Part shown: one piece after another, positions 16,762 to 25,080 of the stretch
How positions within the stretch are numbered: the first letter of the stretch is position 1
How the letters are laid out: each line of letters opens with the position of its first letter
NCBI RefSeq assembly: GCF_000010165.1
Contig: NC_012491.1
Coordinates: forward strand, 5,155,001 to 5,219,000
DNA: 64,000 nt
Source: Brevibacillus brevis NBRC 100599
GTDB lineage: Bacteria > Bacillota > Bacilli > Brevibacillales > Brevibacillaceae
Reading direction: 5' to 3'
Made by a program: the position numbers and the translations under genes
Notes under the pieces: model-generated
Told to the model about the DNA's origin: nothing
The model's input: only the letters and a program-made list of their open reading frames with translations
The model's database searches: none

Positions 16762-18384
16762 TTAGTACGGACTTTTATGAAATTCAGCTGCAGTAGTAAA
16801 TTTGCCGGTTAGGGCATCCATTTCTTGGTGGTCTAGAGATATGGCTGTTCTGTACACCAGAATGGGTTGATAGTTTCGGTTATCCGACTCAATATCGACA
16901 TTTGATGTGAAATATTGCAACTCCAGTGGACGCACTTTCAAGTATTCCTTTAGCGCCTGCTCATGTGATACAGCCTTTTTCGGGTCAGGAAGAATGAGTG
17001 GTTCCCAAGATACATCCTCCATATGCAAACCTACCACCTCTCCCGTGATACGGTCTATTCTGATAAAAATCTCATCATCCAGAACGGGAATCCCTTCGTG
17101 CACATTTACAAACTTGAAGCCCAGCGCAGCGCCTCTCTGTTGAAACTCTGCTGTCCCAATCGGCATTACTTCTTTTACATGCTTTGGTCCGTACTTTTCC
17201 AGCGCAGCAATAGCTAGTTTCATCGATTCTTCTGGCGTTAGCCATTTCTTTCCATTCGGATCTTCTTTAGGGAATTTTATTTCTTTCTTTCTCTTGTCAA
17301 CCACACGGTAGCTCATGAATCGTCCTGTTTCTTCCTCCGTTTCAATTTCAGCATCAAAGTCTTTATTGATTTCATGTGTATATTTCTTACCTTTCGTATC
17401 TTCAGAAATGCCTTCATTTATTTTTTCAGCTTTGCTCTCGATCCCAAAAGCAGCGAACAAAGCTGCTGCTGCCTCTGTCGTCTTTACGGTTACATCCTTA
17501 CCGACAGGATTCACTTTGACAATGGGATTATATGCACTCCCCGAACCGTCATAAGCAGGAACTTCCTTGCCTGTTTTGGCATCGATAAATTCCGAGAATT
17601 CCGATTTGTAGCGTAAGGTAGGAGGGCCATACAAGTTTTTCTTCGTTTTCTCGTTCCATCCCTCTACTGGCTGTTTCAAATAAAAGAGCTTCAGGTGTTT
17701 GGCGAAGGCTTTTTCAGCCTGATCCTTGGATATGGCTTCCTTTGGATCAGCAAACTTCATATTTTCCAAGGCGGGTGCATCGTCTCCAAGATTATATTTA
17801 TGTAAACCTGATCCTTTCGAAATAATTTCTCCTTTGCTGTTTACGGTTAGACGAACATTGATATTCAGATACGGAAGTCCGTTTACCAGTTTTGTAAAAT
17901 GGGCCTCGTTGTCCTTTGAATAGTTAGGGTTATAGGCAAAGCCGCCCATATCTGGACCATACCATTGCTTCATAAAATCTGTTGCTTTGCTGACTACCTT
18001 CTCATGCTCAATCTTCGGCCTTCCTTCTTCGGGAAATTCCTCGTTGTAGCTAAACTTATCGGGATTCCCTTGTTTATCCAAACCAAATGTAAAAGACGGT
18101 TTCTTCTTCTCCTTGGACGTTTGCAAGATGATGGTTATATCATTTGTTCCATCATCTTTTTCTAAAATCTTAAGCGTACTGTAAGAAAAATCGGATAAAT
18201 ATGGCAACCTTTCCTTTACCTTTTGGATTGCAACCTCTACCTTCACTTTCCATTCAGGTGCGAGCTCCTTTGCCTTGCTCTCCTCCGCCAGCACTTGACC
18301 ATTATTTGTCAGATAGATTGGCGTAGTAGCAAGTAGAGTTGCAGTTGTTAGCGAAAAAATCACTCTATTTAGCTTTTTCATCAT
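16762..18384 (-). CDS. Secreted YcdB/YcdC-domain protein, copy 1
   Basis: A 540-residue protein nearly identical to copy 2 over most of its length, with the same signal peptide and domain layout. It ends with five extra residues (KSPY region) where copy 2 stops, and has a single GSGSAY unit. An ECF-type promoter (18416-18443) and GGGAGG ribosome binding site precede it. As first gene of the operon copy 1 - sigma fragment - copy 2 - sigma - anti-sigma, it is probably made under control of its own downstream sigma factor. It may act outside the cell as ligand or modulator of the anti-sigma sensor; that is inference. Confidence 0.82.
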   Translation of the reverse strand: MMKKLNRVIFSLTTATLLATTPIYLTNNGQVLAEESKAKELAPEWKVKVEVAIQKVKERLPYLSDFSYSTLKILEKDDGTNDITIILQTSKEKKKPSFTFGLDKQGNPDKFSYNEEFPEEGRPKIEHEKVVSKATDFMKQWYGPDMGGFAYNPNYSKDNEAHFTKLVNGLPYLNINVRLTVNSKGEIISKGSGLHKYNLGDDAPALENMKFADPKEAISKDQAEKAFAKHLKLFYLKQPVEGWNEKTKKNLYGPPTLRYKSEFSEFIDAKTGKEVPAYDGSGSAYNPIVKVNPVGKDVTVKTTEAAAALFAAFGIESKAEKINEGISEDTKGKKYTHEINKDFDAEIETEEETGRFMSYRVVDKRKKEIKFPKEDPNGKKWLTPEESMKLAIAALEKYGPKHVKEVMPIGTAEFQQRGAALGFKFVNVHEGIPVLDDEIFIRIDRITGEVVGLHMEDVSWEPLILPDPKKAVSHEQALKEYLKVRPLELQYFTSNVDIESDNRNYQPILVYRTAISLDHQEMDALTGKFTTAAEFHKSPY

Positions 18385-18415
18385 TTACATCCTCCCGTAT
18401 TTTTTCAATGTTAAT

Positions 18416-18443
18416 TAATCGTAAGAAATAGCAAAAGGTTACA
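18416..18443 (-). promoter_or_regulatory. ECF-type promoter of the YcdB-sigma operon
   Basis: On the minus strand TGTAAC (18443-18438), a 16-base spacer and CGATTA (18421-18416) match the pattern of Bacillus ECF promoters (TGWAAC, 16-17 bases, CG). It lies about 32 bases upstream of copy 1. The equivalent position before copy 2 keeps the CGATT box but has CCAGAC in place of TGTAAC. Confidence 0.7.
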
Positions 18444-18456
18444 AAAAATACAAAAT

Positions 18457-18495
18457 AAAAAAAGGCTGTTGAATCAATTATCAACAGTCTTTTTA
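18457..18495. terminator. Bidirectional hairpin between divergent genes
   Basis: AAAAAGGCTGTTGA pairs with TCAACAGTCTTTTT around an 8-base loop, with A/T runs on both sides. It lies between two divergently transcribed genes, so it would stop antisense transcription in either direction rather than end a gene. Confidence 0.7.
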
Positions 18496-18631
18496 TTTTG
18501 CATGACAGGGAAAGATACGTTTTTCCACCCCTTCTCCAATCGAATAGGGAAAAAGTGTTTATCCCCCTCACTCCGAGGACAGGATAATAGTAACTTCCCA
18601 TGCTATGGTCCTCAAAGGAGTTGAAAACAAA

Positions 18632-19021
18632 ATGTCTCGTCACTGGTATCGGCAGCTTCGTTATCCAATCATCGCTCTGGCTGTGACATTAACGCTACTT
18701 TGGACGCATCATTCCCATCGCCTACCCGCTTCGTACGCGATCGCGACACGGACACATACCGTTACGATTTCTAGCGCTGGCTTTTTGCCCAATCAATTGA
18801 CTGCACACGAAGGAGAGCGAGTCTCGTTGATGATCGTCAACACCGATACGCGCCCTCACAATCTATCCATTCGTGATCTGAACCTTGCATCCACAGAATT
18901 GAAGCCGACTCAATCGACACTCTTGCAGTTTTCAGCCGCCAAACGTGGTCGGTATCATTTCGTATCAGACGCGCCTGGCTATCCGGAAACAGGCTTCCAA
19001 GGCATGCTCGTCATTGACTAG
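18632..19021 (+). CDS. Membrane-anchored cupredoxin-like protein lacking copper ligands
   Basis: A 129-residue protein with one N-terminal membrane helix (about residues 10-26) and a cupredoxin-like domain (SAGFLPNQLTAHEGERVSL and the end GFQGMLVID). In copper-binding members the last loop has the pattern Cys...His...Met; here it reads FVSDAPGYPETGFQG, with Ser, Tyr and Phe in those places. Only the His in RPHNLS remains. It probably keeps the fold without a type 1 copper. AAAGGAG precedes the ATG at 18632. It overlaps the convergent MFS gene by 11 bases. Confidence 0.75.
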   Translation: MSRHWYRQLRYPIIALAVTLTLLWTHHSHRLPASYAIATRTHTVTISSAGFLPNQLTAHEGERVSLMIVNTDTRPHNLSIRDLNLASTELKPTQSTLLQFSAAKRGRYHFVSDAPGYPETGFQGMLVID

Positions 19022-20231
19022 CTTGCACTTCTTCGTCTGGTGAGATTTGCTTCCACCGTCCGAATTTTATCATGAGCAGAGGAATGATCCCGATCGCGGT
19101 GATGATTCCAAAAAACAAATAAATAGCGAGCACCGAAAACGAATCTTTGATCCACCCTGCTACCAAATTACAAAACATCGATCCAAGCCCGCCTCCCACT
19201 GAAAAGAAGATGGCCAGCGCCGTCACCTGAAGGGATGCGGGCGTATTTTCGCGCACAAATTGGGCTGCCGTTGCCAAATAAAAGCCTACTGAAATCCCCT
19301 GCACAAAGAACATGGCAATCACGGCAGTGGTACTTGGAGCGGAGCTATACCAAAACCAGCGCATCGTGCAAAAAATCGCCGATAGCAAGAGCGTCAACTC
19401 CAGTCCCCACCTGCGGACAATATAACCCGCCAGCTTCATAAAAGGAGCTTCACTGCCTGCAAACAACAAGAAGGCAAGACCAATCCCGGCAATGGTCCCT
19501 CCGATATCCTGATAAAACAGGGAAAACCAAATATTATTGGCGTTTACAGAACCCATCATGCAGAACGATGAAATCAAAAACAACGCAAATCGCGGAATTC
19601 GCGCCAAATTCCTTATCCCCGCAAGCATACTGACGCGAAACCGCGATGCCTCTGTCACTTCTTCCGGAACCTTCCGAAGAAACAGAATAGCAATCAGAAA
19701 CGCCAAGCAAAACGAGTAAAAAAGAACATGTGGCCCCCACTGCTCAACGAGAAGACCCGTGATGAATGCCGCTAATGCAAAACCGATTGCTCCCCACAGG
19801 CGAATGTCGCCGAACTGAATGCCATGTCCATTGGCATAACCGAGAGCCAAGCTATCTGAGATGGGAACGACGGCACTTTGAAAAAACGACAACAATATGT
19901 AGAGCAAAAAGACGTAGACAAAGGAGGAGACGCCCGTAAAGAGGAGTCCCACCAACCCGGTGATGATCAATGTCAGAATCAGCACAGTTTTGCGAATTTG
20001 ATAGCGATCACAGATCATACCCCACATCGGCTGTGCCACGATGGAAACGATCGGCGCGACTGCACTGATGAGACCAATTTGGGTCCCGGTTAGATGGATG
20101 GATTCGTAGTATTGCGTAATAAGCGGAGCAAAAGCGCCAAACCCGTAGTAAATAAAAAGATAAAGGGCGCAAAGACTTACGTATCTGCCTTTTGCGCCCC
20201 CCAGCCCGAAACCGGAAAGTGATTCTGGCAT
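19011..20231 (-). CDS. MFS transporter, MFS_1-like (phenylpropionate permease type)
   Basis: A 406-residue protein with twelve hydrophobic segments. The start YVSLCALYLFIYYGFGAFAPL, the loop PMWGMICDRYQIRK and DIRLWGAIGFALAAF are typical of the MFS_1_like/LacY-HcaT group. The substrate is unknown. It is 67 bases downstream of ispH on the same strand, with a perfect 12-bp palindrome GGTTAATTAACC (20250-20261) in between. AGGAGAG precedes the ATG. Confidence 0.85.
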   Translation of the reverse strand: MPESLSGFGLGGAKGRYVSLCALYLFIYYGFGAFAPLITQYYESIHLTGTQIGLISAVAPIVSIVAQPMWGMICDRYQIRKTVLILTLIITGLVGLLFTGVSSFVYVFLLYILLSFFQSAVVPISDSLALGYANGHGIQFGDIRLWGAIGFALAAFITGLLVEQWGPHVLFYSFCLAFLIAILFLRKVPEEVTEASRFRVSMLAGIRNLARIPRFALFLISSFCMMGSVNANNIWFSLFYQDIGGTIAGIGLAFLLFAGSEAPFMKLAGYIVRRWGLELTLLLSAIFCTMRWFWYSSAPSTTAVIAMFFVQGISVGFYLATAAQFVRENTPASLQVTALAIFFSVGGGLGSMFCNLVAGWIKDSFSVLAIYLFFGIITAIGIIPLLMIKFGRWKQISPDEEVQASQ

Positions 20232-20249
20232 ATAACTCTCCTATTTTGA

Positions 20250-20261
20250 GGTTAATTAACC
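20250..20261. promoter_or_regulatory. Perfect 12-bp palindrome upstream of the MFS gene
   Basis: GGTTAATTAACC lies 19 bases upstream of the MFS start, between it and ispH. It could be an operator; no regulator gene is adjacent. Confidence 0.35.
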
Positions 20262-20298
20262 GTGTAAGAAAACATAACACAGAGCATGCCTACATGAT

Positions 20299-21234
20299 TT
20301 ATTTTACCGTTGGCAATATTTTCGCCATGTTAACGGTTCGTTTTTTCTCCCATGTAGCCGGGTTGAACTCATCGAACTGCTCCAGGAAGGTGATGACTTC
20401 CTTCGTCAATGGAGTCGGCGTCGAAGCACCAGAAGTAACTGCCACATTTTTCTTTCCACGCAGCCATTCTATGTCGAGCTCAAACAAATCAGCGATCCGA
20501 TACGACGGAACATCCGCGATTTCTTCTGAGACCTGTGCCAAACGATTGGAGTTGTTGCTGCGCGGATCGCCTACGACGATACACAAATCTGCCTCTCCTA
20601 CTTGCTCCGCTACAGCTTCCTGACGAACCTGCGTAGCGAGACAAATCTCATTATGCACTTCCACGCCAGGAAAACGCTTAAGAATGGCGTCCATCAGATG
20701 TTTGACGTCCCATTGACTCATCGTCGTCTGGTTCGTAACGATCAGCTTGTCTGTTGGCAGATCGAGTGCCTCCAGCTCTTCCAGCTTTTGAACCAGATGT
20801 ACGTGATCCGGCGCGATCCCCATTGCACCCTCTGGCTCAGGATGCCCTTTTTTCCCGATGTAGAGCACATGATAGCCTTCCGCTACTTTTTCACGGATCA
20901 AATCATGTGTCTTCGTTACATCTGGGCAAGTCGCGTCGACAACGGTCAAGCCTTTATCGCGCGCTTTCTTGCGCACCTCAGGAGACACGCCATGGGCAGT
21001 GAAGATGATCGTTCCCTCCTGAACCTGATCCAAGAGAGCGAGCCGATCCTCTCCATCCAATGTTTTTATCCCTTGTTTTTCAAACGCCTCGACGACGTGA
21101 GCATTGTGTACGATCATGCCCAAAATATGAATCGGGCGGGGCAAGTCAAAGTTTTGCGCTGTTCGCAGAGCCAATACCATGGCATCTACCACACCGTAGC
21201 AATATCCACGGGGGGAAATCTTGATGACTTCCAT
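20299..21234 (-). CDS. ispH: 4-hydroxy-3-methylbut-2-enyl diphosphate reductase
   Basis: IspH (LytB) makes isopentenyl and dimethylallyl diphosphate in the last step of the MEP pathway, using a [4Fe-4S] cluster. The 311-residue protein has the three cluster cysteines in GYCYGV (residue 12), VDATCPDV and [12 protein letters not shown], plus the motifs [16 protein letters not shown] and TNQTTMS. It is full length. AGGAGGGG lies before the ATG. The MFS gene lies downstream on the same strand; the gene before it (panE-like) is also on this strand, 60 bases away. Confidence 0.97.
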   Translation of the reverse strand: MEVIKISPRGYCYGVVDAMVLALRTAQNFDLPRPIHILGMIVHNAHVVEAFEKQGIKTLDGEDRLALLDQVQEGTIIFTAHGVSPEVRKKARDKGLTVVDATCPDVTKTHDLIREKVAEGYHVLYIGKKGHPEPEGAMGIAPDHVHLVQKLEELEALDLPTDKLIVTNQTTMSQWDVKHLMDAILKRFPGVEVHNEICLATQVRQEAVAEQVGEADLCIVVGDPRSNNSNRLAQVSEEIADVPSYRIADLFELDIEWLRGKKNVAVTSGASTPTPLTKEVITFLEQFDEFNPATWEKKRTVNMAKILPTVK

Positions 21235-21294
21235 CTTTACCCCTCCTACTTTTTATAATGCGTAAGCGAAAGACATTCCACCCAATATTATACC

Positions 21295-22224
21295 TTATTT
21301 GTCTCCTGCACGCTTCTGTTCGTAAACCTTCAGATTATTGTAGACAACTTTTAAAAGCGGTGTGGACACGCCTTTTTGTTCTGCTCGCTCCAAGAGGTAG
21401 CCTTGAAGATGATCTGCTTCCACCGGAAGACCTTTTTCCATATCGCGCAGCATGGACGATTTCGTTTGAGGACGCTGATTTTGGAAAGTCTCCATTTGTT
21501 TATCGACGATATCTGGCTTGATTGGTGCCTCCAAAGCGTTCATGACAGAAGCGATTTCTTCTGCGAGCTGACGTGTCAGCTCTACTCCCCAAGCCGATTC
21601 CCGGATCGGTCCAACAGCGGAATTCATCAGTGTGGTAATACCGGAAAACGTCGCAATAAACAAGTATTTGTGCCAGGCTTCCCGTTGAATATTTGTACTA
21701 GCACGCATCGTTCCATTGATCTTGGAAAAGGCTTGCTCCATTCGCTCTACACGCTCACTTTTGCCACCTTCCCACTCACCGAAAACCGCATCATGAATAG
21801 GACTTGTCTGCACGACATCGCCATCAGCATTCAGCGTCGTTTCAATGAAACAAAGACCCCCGAGCACGCGCTCCCGCCCAAAACGATCCCACAACACTTC
21901 CATATGCGCAATTCCGTTCAGCAGCGGAATGACGACTGTGTCCTCGCCTACGTACGGAGCGATGGCATCCACGCTTTCTTCCAGCGTGTAGGCCTTGTTG
22001 GATAACAGCACAACATCAAATGGTCCTGCTTCCTCCCCTGCTTGAATCAGTTGTGGCTGCTCCAAAAGCAAATCTCCATGAATGCTCTGAATGCGCAAGC
22101 CTCGCTCCTGCAACTGTTTGTATCTACACTCACGCACAAGAAACGTTACATCTACTCCCGATTCAACCAGCCTGCCACCAAAATAACCGCCAATGCCCCC
22201 TGCTCCCAGTACGAGAACCTTCAT
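21295..22224 (-). CDS. panE: 2-dehydropantoate 2-reductase (ketopantoate reductase) family
   Basis: A 309-residue NADPH-dependent reductase of the ApbA/PanE family, which converts ketopantoate to pantoate for coenzyme A synthesis. The N-terminal Rossmann motif is VLGAGGIGGYFGGRL. The conserved LLSNKAY and PLLNGIAHM segments follow, and the C-terminal helical domain has WHKYLFIATFSGITTL and SSMLRDMEKGLPVE(A/T)D, typical of PanE. Some genomes have several paralogs, so the exact substrate is not certain. GAGGCGAT lies before the ATG. Confidence 0.85.
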   Translation of the reverse strand: MKVLVLGAGGIGGYFGGRLVESGVDVTFLVRECRYKQLQERGLRIQSIHGDLLLEQPQLIQAGEEAGPFDVVLLSNKAYTLEESVDAIAPYVGEDTVVIPLLNGIAHMEVLWDRFGRERVLGGLCFIETTLNADGDVVQTSPIHDAVFGEWEGGKSERVERMEQAFSKINGTMRASTNIQREAWHKYLFIATFSGITTLMNSAVGPIRESAWGVELTRQLAEEIASVMNALEAPIKPDIVDKQMETFQNQRPQTKSSMLRDMEKGLPVEADHLQGYLLERAEQKGVSTPLLKVVYNNLKVYEQKRAGDK

Positions 22225-22305
22225 CTATATCGCCTCCGCGTTTATAAGTCTTGGTTTGTCTACATTTTATTAGAAAGTAACCATTTTCTAAACCCCACAA
22301 TATAA

Positions 22306-22322
22306 TGTTAGAAAACCTAACA
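22306..22322. promoter_or_regulatory. GlnR/TnrA box upstream of glutamine synthetase
   Basis: TGTTA, 7 bases, TAACA fits the published GlnR/TnrA consensus TGTNA-N7-TNACA exactly. It lies 20 bases upstream of the -35 element of the glnA promoter, where TnrA could activate or GlnR act from upstream. Confidence 0.8.
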
Positions 22323-22341
22323 AACAAAGTAAGAAAACCTC

Positions 22342-22371
22342 TTGACGAACAATGATAATTGTCGATATAAT
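22342..22371 (+). promoter_or_regulatory. Sigma-A promoter of the glutamine synthetase gene
   Basis: TTGACG (22342-22347), 18 bases, TATAAT (22366-22371). The spacer contains an imperfect dyad (ACAAT-GATA-ATTGT, 22349-22362) that could be a second regulatory site. Confidence 0.75.
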
Positions 22372-22446
22372 TCAAAATATAAAAACTAAGTAAAAACCGA
22401 ACGTTGATAGTGAAATCATAACTTTAATTCGTGAATGGAGTGAATT

Positions 22447-23868
22447 TTGTTGGATATGAAAACAGTCCTGTCCACAATTGACGAGGAAAAAGTGGAATAT
22501 GTAGATTTTCGCATCGTTGACCTGCTCGGTCGCCAACACCATGTCACCGTTCCTGCCTACGCGGTAGATGAAGGAACATTCTGCAATGGCGTCGCATTTG
22601 ACGGCTCTAGTTTAATCGGGTACAAGTCCATTGAAGAAAGCGACATGGTAGCAATGCCCGATCCGGCAACCGCCTTCATCGATCCTTTCGTAGAAGCCAA
22701 AACCATGAATATCATCTGCAACATCGTCAACCCAGACAACACCGTCTACACACGCGATCCTCGCGGCATTGCCCTCAAGGCTGAAGCCTATCTGCAACAA
22801 TCCGGCCTCGCTACCGCTGCTTACTTTGGCCCTGAATCCGAATTCTTCCTCTTTGACAACGTACGCTATGCCTCTGGTCCGTCCGGTTCCTTCTTCCACA
22901 TCGATTCAGAAGAAGCTTTCTGGAACACAGGTAAAGAAGGACAAAACCTCGGCTACAAGGTACGCAATAAGGGCGGATACTTCCCTGTTCAACCGACCGA
23001 CTCCCAAATGGATATCCGAAATGAAATGTGCACGCTGATGACAAAATGCGGCTTGCATGTCGAGCGCCATCACCATGAGGTGGCAACAGCCGGTCAAGGT
23101 GAGATCAATTTCCGCTTTGATACACTGACTCGTACAGCAGACAATTTATTGCTGTTCAAATACATCGTGCGCAATGTAGCTGCCAAACACGGCAAAACTG
23201 CTACCTTCATGCCAAAACCAATCGTTGGAGACAACGGATCTGGCATGCACGTTCACCAAAGCTTGTTTAACGGCGATACCCCGTTGTTCTATGAGCAAGG
23301 CGGTTACGCAAACCTGAGCGAGACTGCGCTGCACTACATTGGTGGTATTTTGCACCACGCCCCTGCGTTGATCGCCCTGACTAACCCAAGCACCAACTCG
23401 TTCAAGCGACTGGTTCCCGGCTACGAAGCACCAGTGAATCTGGTCTTCTCCAAAGGAAATCGCTCTGCTGCCGTTCGGATTCCGATTGCTGCCGTTACCC
23501 CAAAAGCGTCCCGCATTGAGTTCCGCACTCCGGACTCTACTGCTAACCCGTACTTGGCTTTTGCCGCCATGCTGATGGCTGGCCTCGATGGCATCAAGCG
23601 CAAGCTCAACCCGCGTGAACTGGGCTTTGGACCAATGGATAAAAACATCTACGACTTGTCCGATGCGGAAAAGCACGAGATCAAGAGCGCTCCCGCCTCT
23701 CTCGCTGAAGCACTGGTCGCATTGGAACAAGACCATGATTTCTTGCTCGAAGGGAATGTTTTCACAAAAGAAGTAATAGAAGGCTGGATTGCACAAAAAC
23801 GTGGTGAGATTGAACAAGTCGAGCGGACAGTGAATCCAAAAGAGTATGAGCTGTATTACGACCTATAA
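22447..23868 (+). CDS. glnA: Glutamine synthetase, long GSI-beta-like form
   Basis: A type I glutamine synthetase of 473 residues, close in length and layout to the enterobacterial GSI-beta enzyme rather than the shorter GSI-alpha form common in Bacillus. Motifs include FDGSS, the metal ligands in GPESEFF, NEMCTLMTK, HHHEVATAGQGEI, GSGMHVHQS and NPSTNSFKRLVPGYEAP. DKNIYDLSDAEK around residue 402 aligns with the adenylylation loop of GSI-beta (Tyr-397 in E. coli). The C-terminus ENPKEYELYYDL-like end also matches. No adenylyltransferase gene is in the window. The start is one of two adjacent TTG codons 6-9 bases after GGAG; an ATG at 22456 is also possible. Confidence 0.95.
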   Translation: MLDMKTVLSTIDEEKVEYVDFRIVDLLGRQHHVTVPAYAVDEGTFCNGVAFDGSSLIGYKSIEESDMVAMPDPATAFIDPFVEAKTMNIICNIVNPDNTVYTRDPRGIALKAEAYLQQSGLATAAYFGPESEFFLFDNVRYASGPSGSFFHIDSEEAFWNTGKEGQNLGYKVRNKGGYFPVQPTDSQMDIRNEMCTLMTKCGLHVERHHHEVATAGQGEINFRFDTLTRTADNLLLFKYIVRNVAAKHGKTATFMPKPIVGDNGSGMHVHQSLFNGDTPLFYEQGGYANLSETALHYIGGILHHAPALIALTNPSTNSFKRLVPGYEAPVNLVFSKGNRSAAVRIPIAAVTPKASRIEFRTPDSTANPYLAFAAMLMAGLDGIKRKLNPRELGFGPMDKNIYDLSDAEKHEIKSAPASLAEALVALEQDHDFLLEGNVFTKEVIEGWIAQKRGEIEQVERTVNPKEYELYYDL

Positions 23869-23878
23869 ACAAAGAAAC

Positions 23879-23905
23879 AGCCCTTCTCTGATGAGGAGGG
23901 CTTTC
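23879..23905 (+). terminator. Intrinsic terminator after glnA
   Basis: AGCCCTTCTC pairs with GAGGAGGGCT around TGAT, followed by a short T-run. Confidence 0.8.
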
Positions 23906-23989
23906 ACTTTGTCCCGAATAAAATGCTGTTTCCATTCACAAATTAAAGTTGTACTGTGAAAAAAACAGATGATCGGATGAACATAGACA

Positions 23990-24703
23990 ATGGTGAATCG
24001 AACGATAACCCACTTGCTCATTTGTTTTGCTGCCATTCTTCTCTTAACTGTTAGCTTTCCAGTAGAAATTGAAATCGGTCAAAAAATTGTTTACGCCGAG
24101 CATTCGTTACCAATCATTAGCGACCAAGGTATTTTTACGATTGAGGTTTATCCCAGGAAACACAAGTTAATTGTCAAAAAGCATGGGAAAACAATAAAAA
24201 CGTATCCCGTTGCCGTTGGTAATCCTTCTACACCTACACCAGTTGGAGAATACAAAGTCATATACAAAGGAAAAGATTGGGGACCCTCATTCGGTCCACG
24301 ATGGTTAGGCTTAAACGTCCCTTGGGGAATTTATGGCATCCACGGCACAAACAAGCCATACTCCATCGGACAGCATTTGAGCCATGGTTGTATCCGCATG
24401 CGAAACAACGACGTCATCGAACTGTTCAAGATGATTCCACTCGGAACAAAAGTAACGATTTATGGTCATGTATTAGGGGACCCGAGCCACGATCCTAGAG
24501 ATTTAGCAGAGGGCGACGTTGGTGGAGATGTACAGCTCATTCAATCTCGGTTGAAGAGCGCTGGTTATTATCACGGAATATGCGATGGCAAGTTTCGATC
24601 CTCGACAACTGCGGCTCTAAAGAAATTTCAACGGGATCGAAAATTAAAACCAAACGGTGTCGTGTCCAGCAAGATTTACCAAGAGCTGGGACTGCTGGAA
24701 TAG
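23990..24703 (+). CDS. L,D-transpeptidase (YkuD) with C-terminal peptidoglycan-binding domain
   Basis: A 237-residue exported protein. The signal sequence spans about residues 1-36. The YkuD domain follows, with the nucleophile motif HGTNKPYSIGQHLSHGCIRM (catalytic Cys in SHGCIRM). A C-terminal peptidoglycan-binding domain (GDVQLIQSRLKSAGYYHG and ALKKFQRDRKLKPNG) begins at about residue 175. L,D-transpeptidases make 3-3 crosslinks in peptidoglycan and in sporeformers are often spore-associated. The ribosome binding site is weak. It stands alone after the glnA terminator. Confidence 0.93.
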   Translation: MVNRTITHLLICFAAILLLTVSFPVEIEIGQKIVYAEHSLPIISDQGIFTIEVYPRKHKLIVKKHGKTIKTYPVAVGNPSTPTPVGEYKVIYKGKDWGPSFGPRWLGLNVPWGIYGIHGTNKPYSIGQHLSHGCIRMRNNDVIELFKMIPLGTKVTIYGHVLGDPSHDPRDLAEGDVGGDVQLIQSRLKSAGYYHGICDGKFRSSTTAALKKFQRDRKLKPNGVVSSKIYQELGLLE

Positions 24704-24722
24704 CTCCCAAGATTCATGATCA

Positions 24723-25007
24723 CTACATAAACCTTCTAAACATACTTCCAAGCCCATTTGCTCCTTGGAACGTTCTGAATACCTCGTTTGCTATGCGTAC
24801 ACCATTTAAAATGGTACCCATATCAAGGTTTAGATTGGAAACCCTTGGCGGTCGAGACTCTTTTCTCGTCCTACGGCTTGTTTTTGCCCACTCTTGATAA
24901 TACTGACCAAGGGATTCAGGATTTTTTTGCAGCTTTTTGACCGAAACCTTATTTGACTTGAGCCAGTCAGAGAACTCAGGGGTAAAACCATTGATTTTTC
25001 TAGCCAA
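24723..25007 (-). CDS. Small hypothetical protein
   Basis: A 94-residue basic protein with no signal peptide or clear membrane helix. It starts with MARKINGFTPEFSDWL and ends in GLGSMFRRFM. A strong GAGGAGG lies 5 bases before the TTG at 25007. It lies just downstream of the YjcZ-type gene and its terminator, so it is probably an independent short gene. The family is not recognised. Confidence 0.55.
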   Translation of the reverse strand: MARKINGFTPEFSDWLKSNKVSVKKLQKNPESLGQYYQEWAKTSRRTRKESRPPRVSNLNLDMGTILNGVRIANEVFRTFQGANGLGSMFRRFM

Positions 25008-25037
25008 TTTTCCTCCTCACCTCCATTCGTAAATGAA

Positions 25038-25070
25038 TAATGCAAAGGGATTGTATGTCCCTTTGCATTA
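25038..25070 (-). terminator. Hairpin downstream of the YjcZ-type gene
   Basis: TAATGCAAAGGGA and its exact complement are separated by 7 bases. It lies 10 bases after the stop of the small spore gene on the minus strand and is followed by an AT-rich stretch, so it is read as its terminator. Confidence 0.7.
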
Positions 25071-25080
25071 CTTTGTTACC

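Noticed and set aside
18365..18643. 92-residue minus-strand frame over the ECF promoter
   Set aside because: Runs through a terminator hairpin and the operon promoter, no ribosome binding site.
20602..21258. 218-residue plus-strand frame
   Set aside because: Antisense to ispH.
23146..23817. 223-residue minus-strand frame
   Set aside because: Antisense to glutamine synthetase; composition follows the sense gene.
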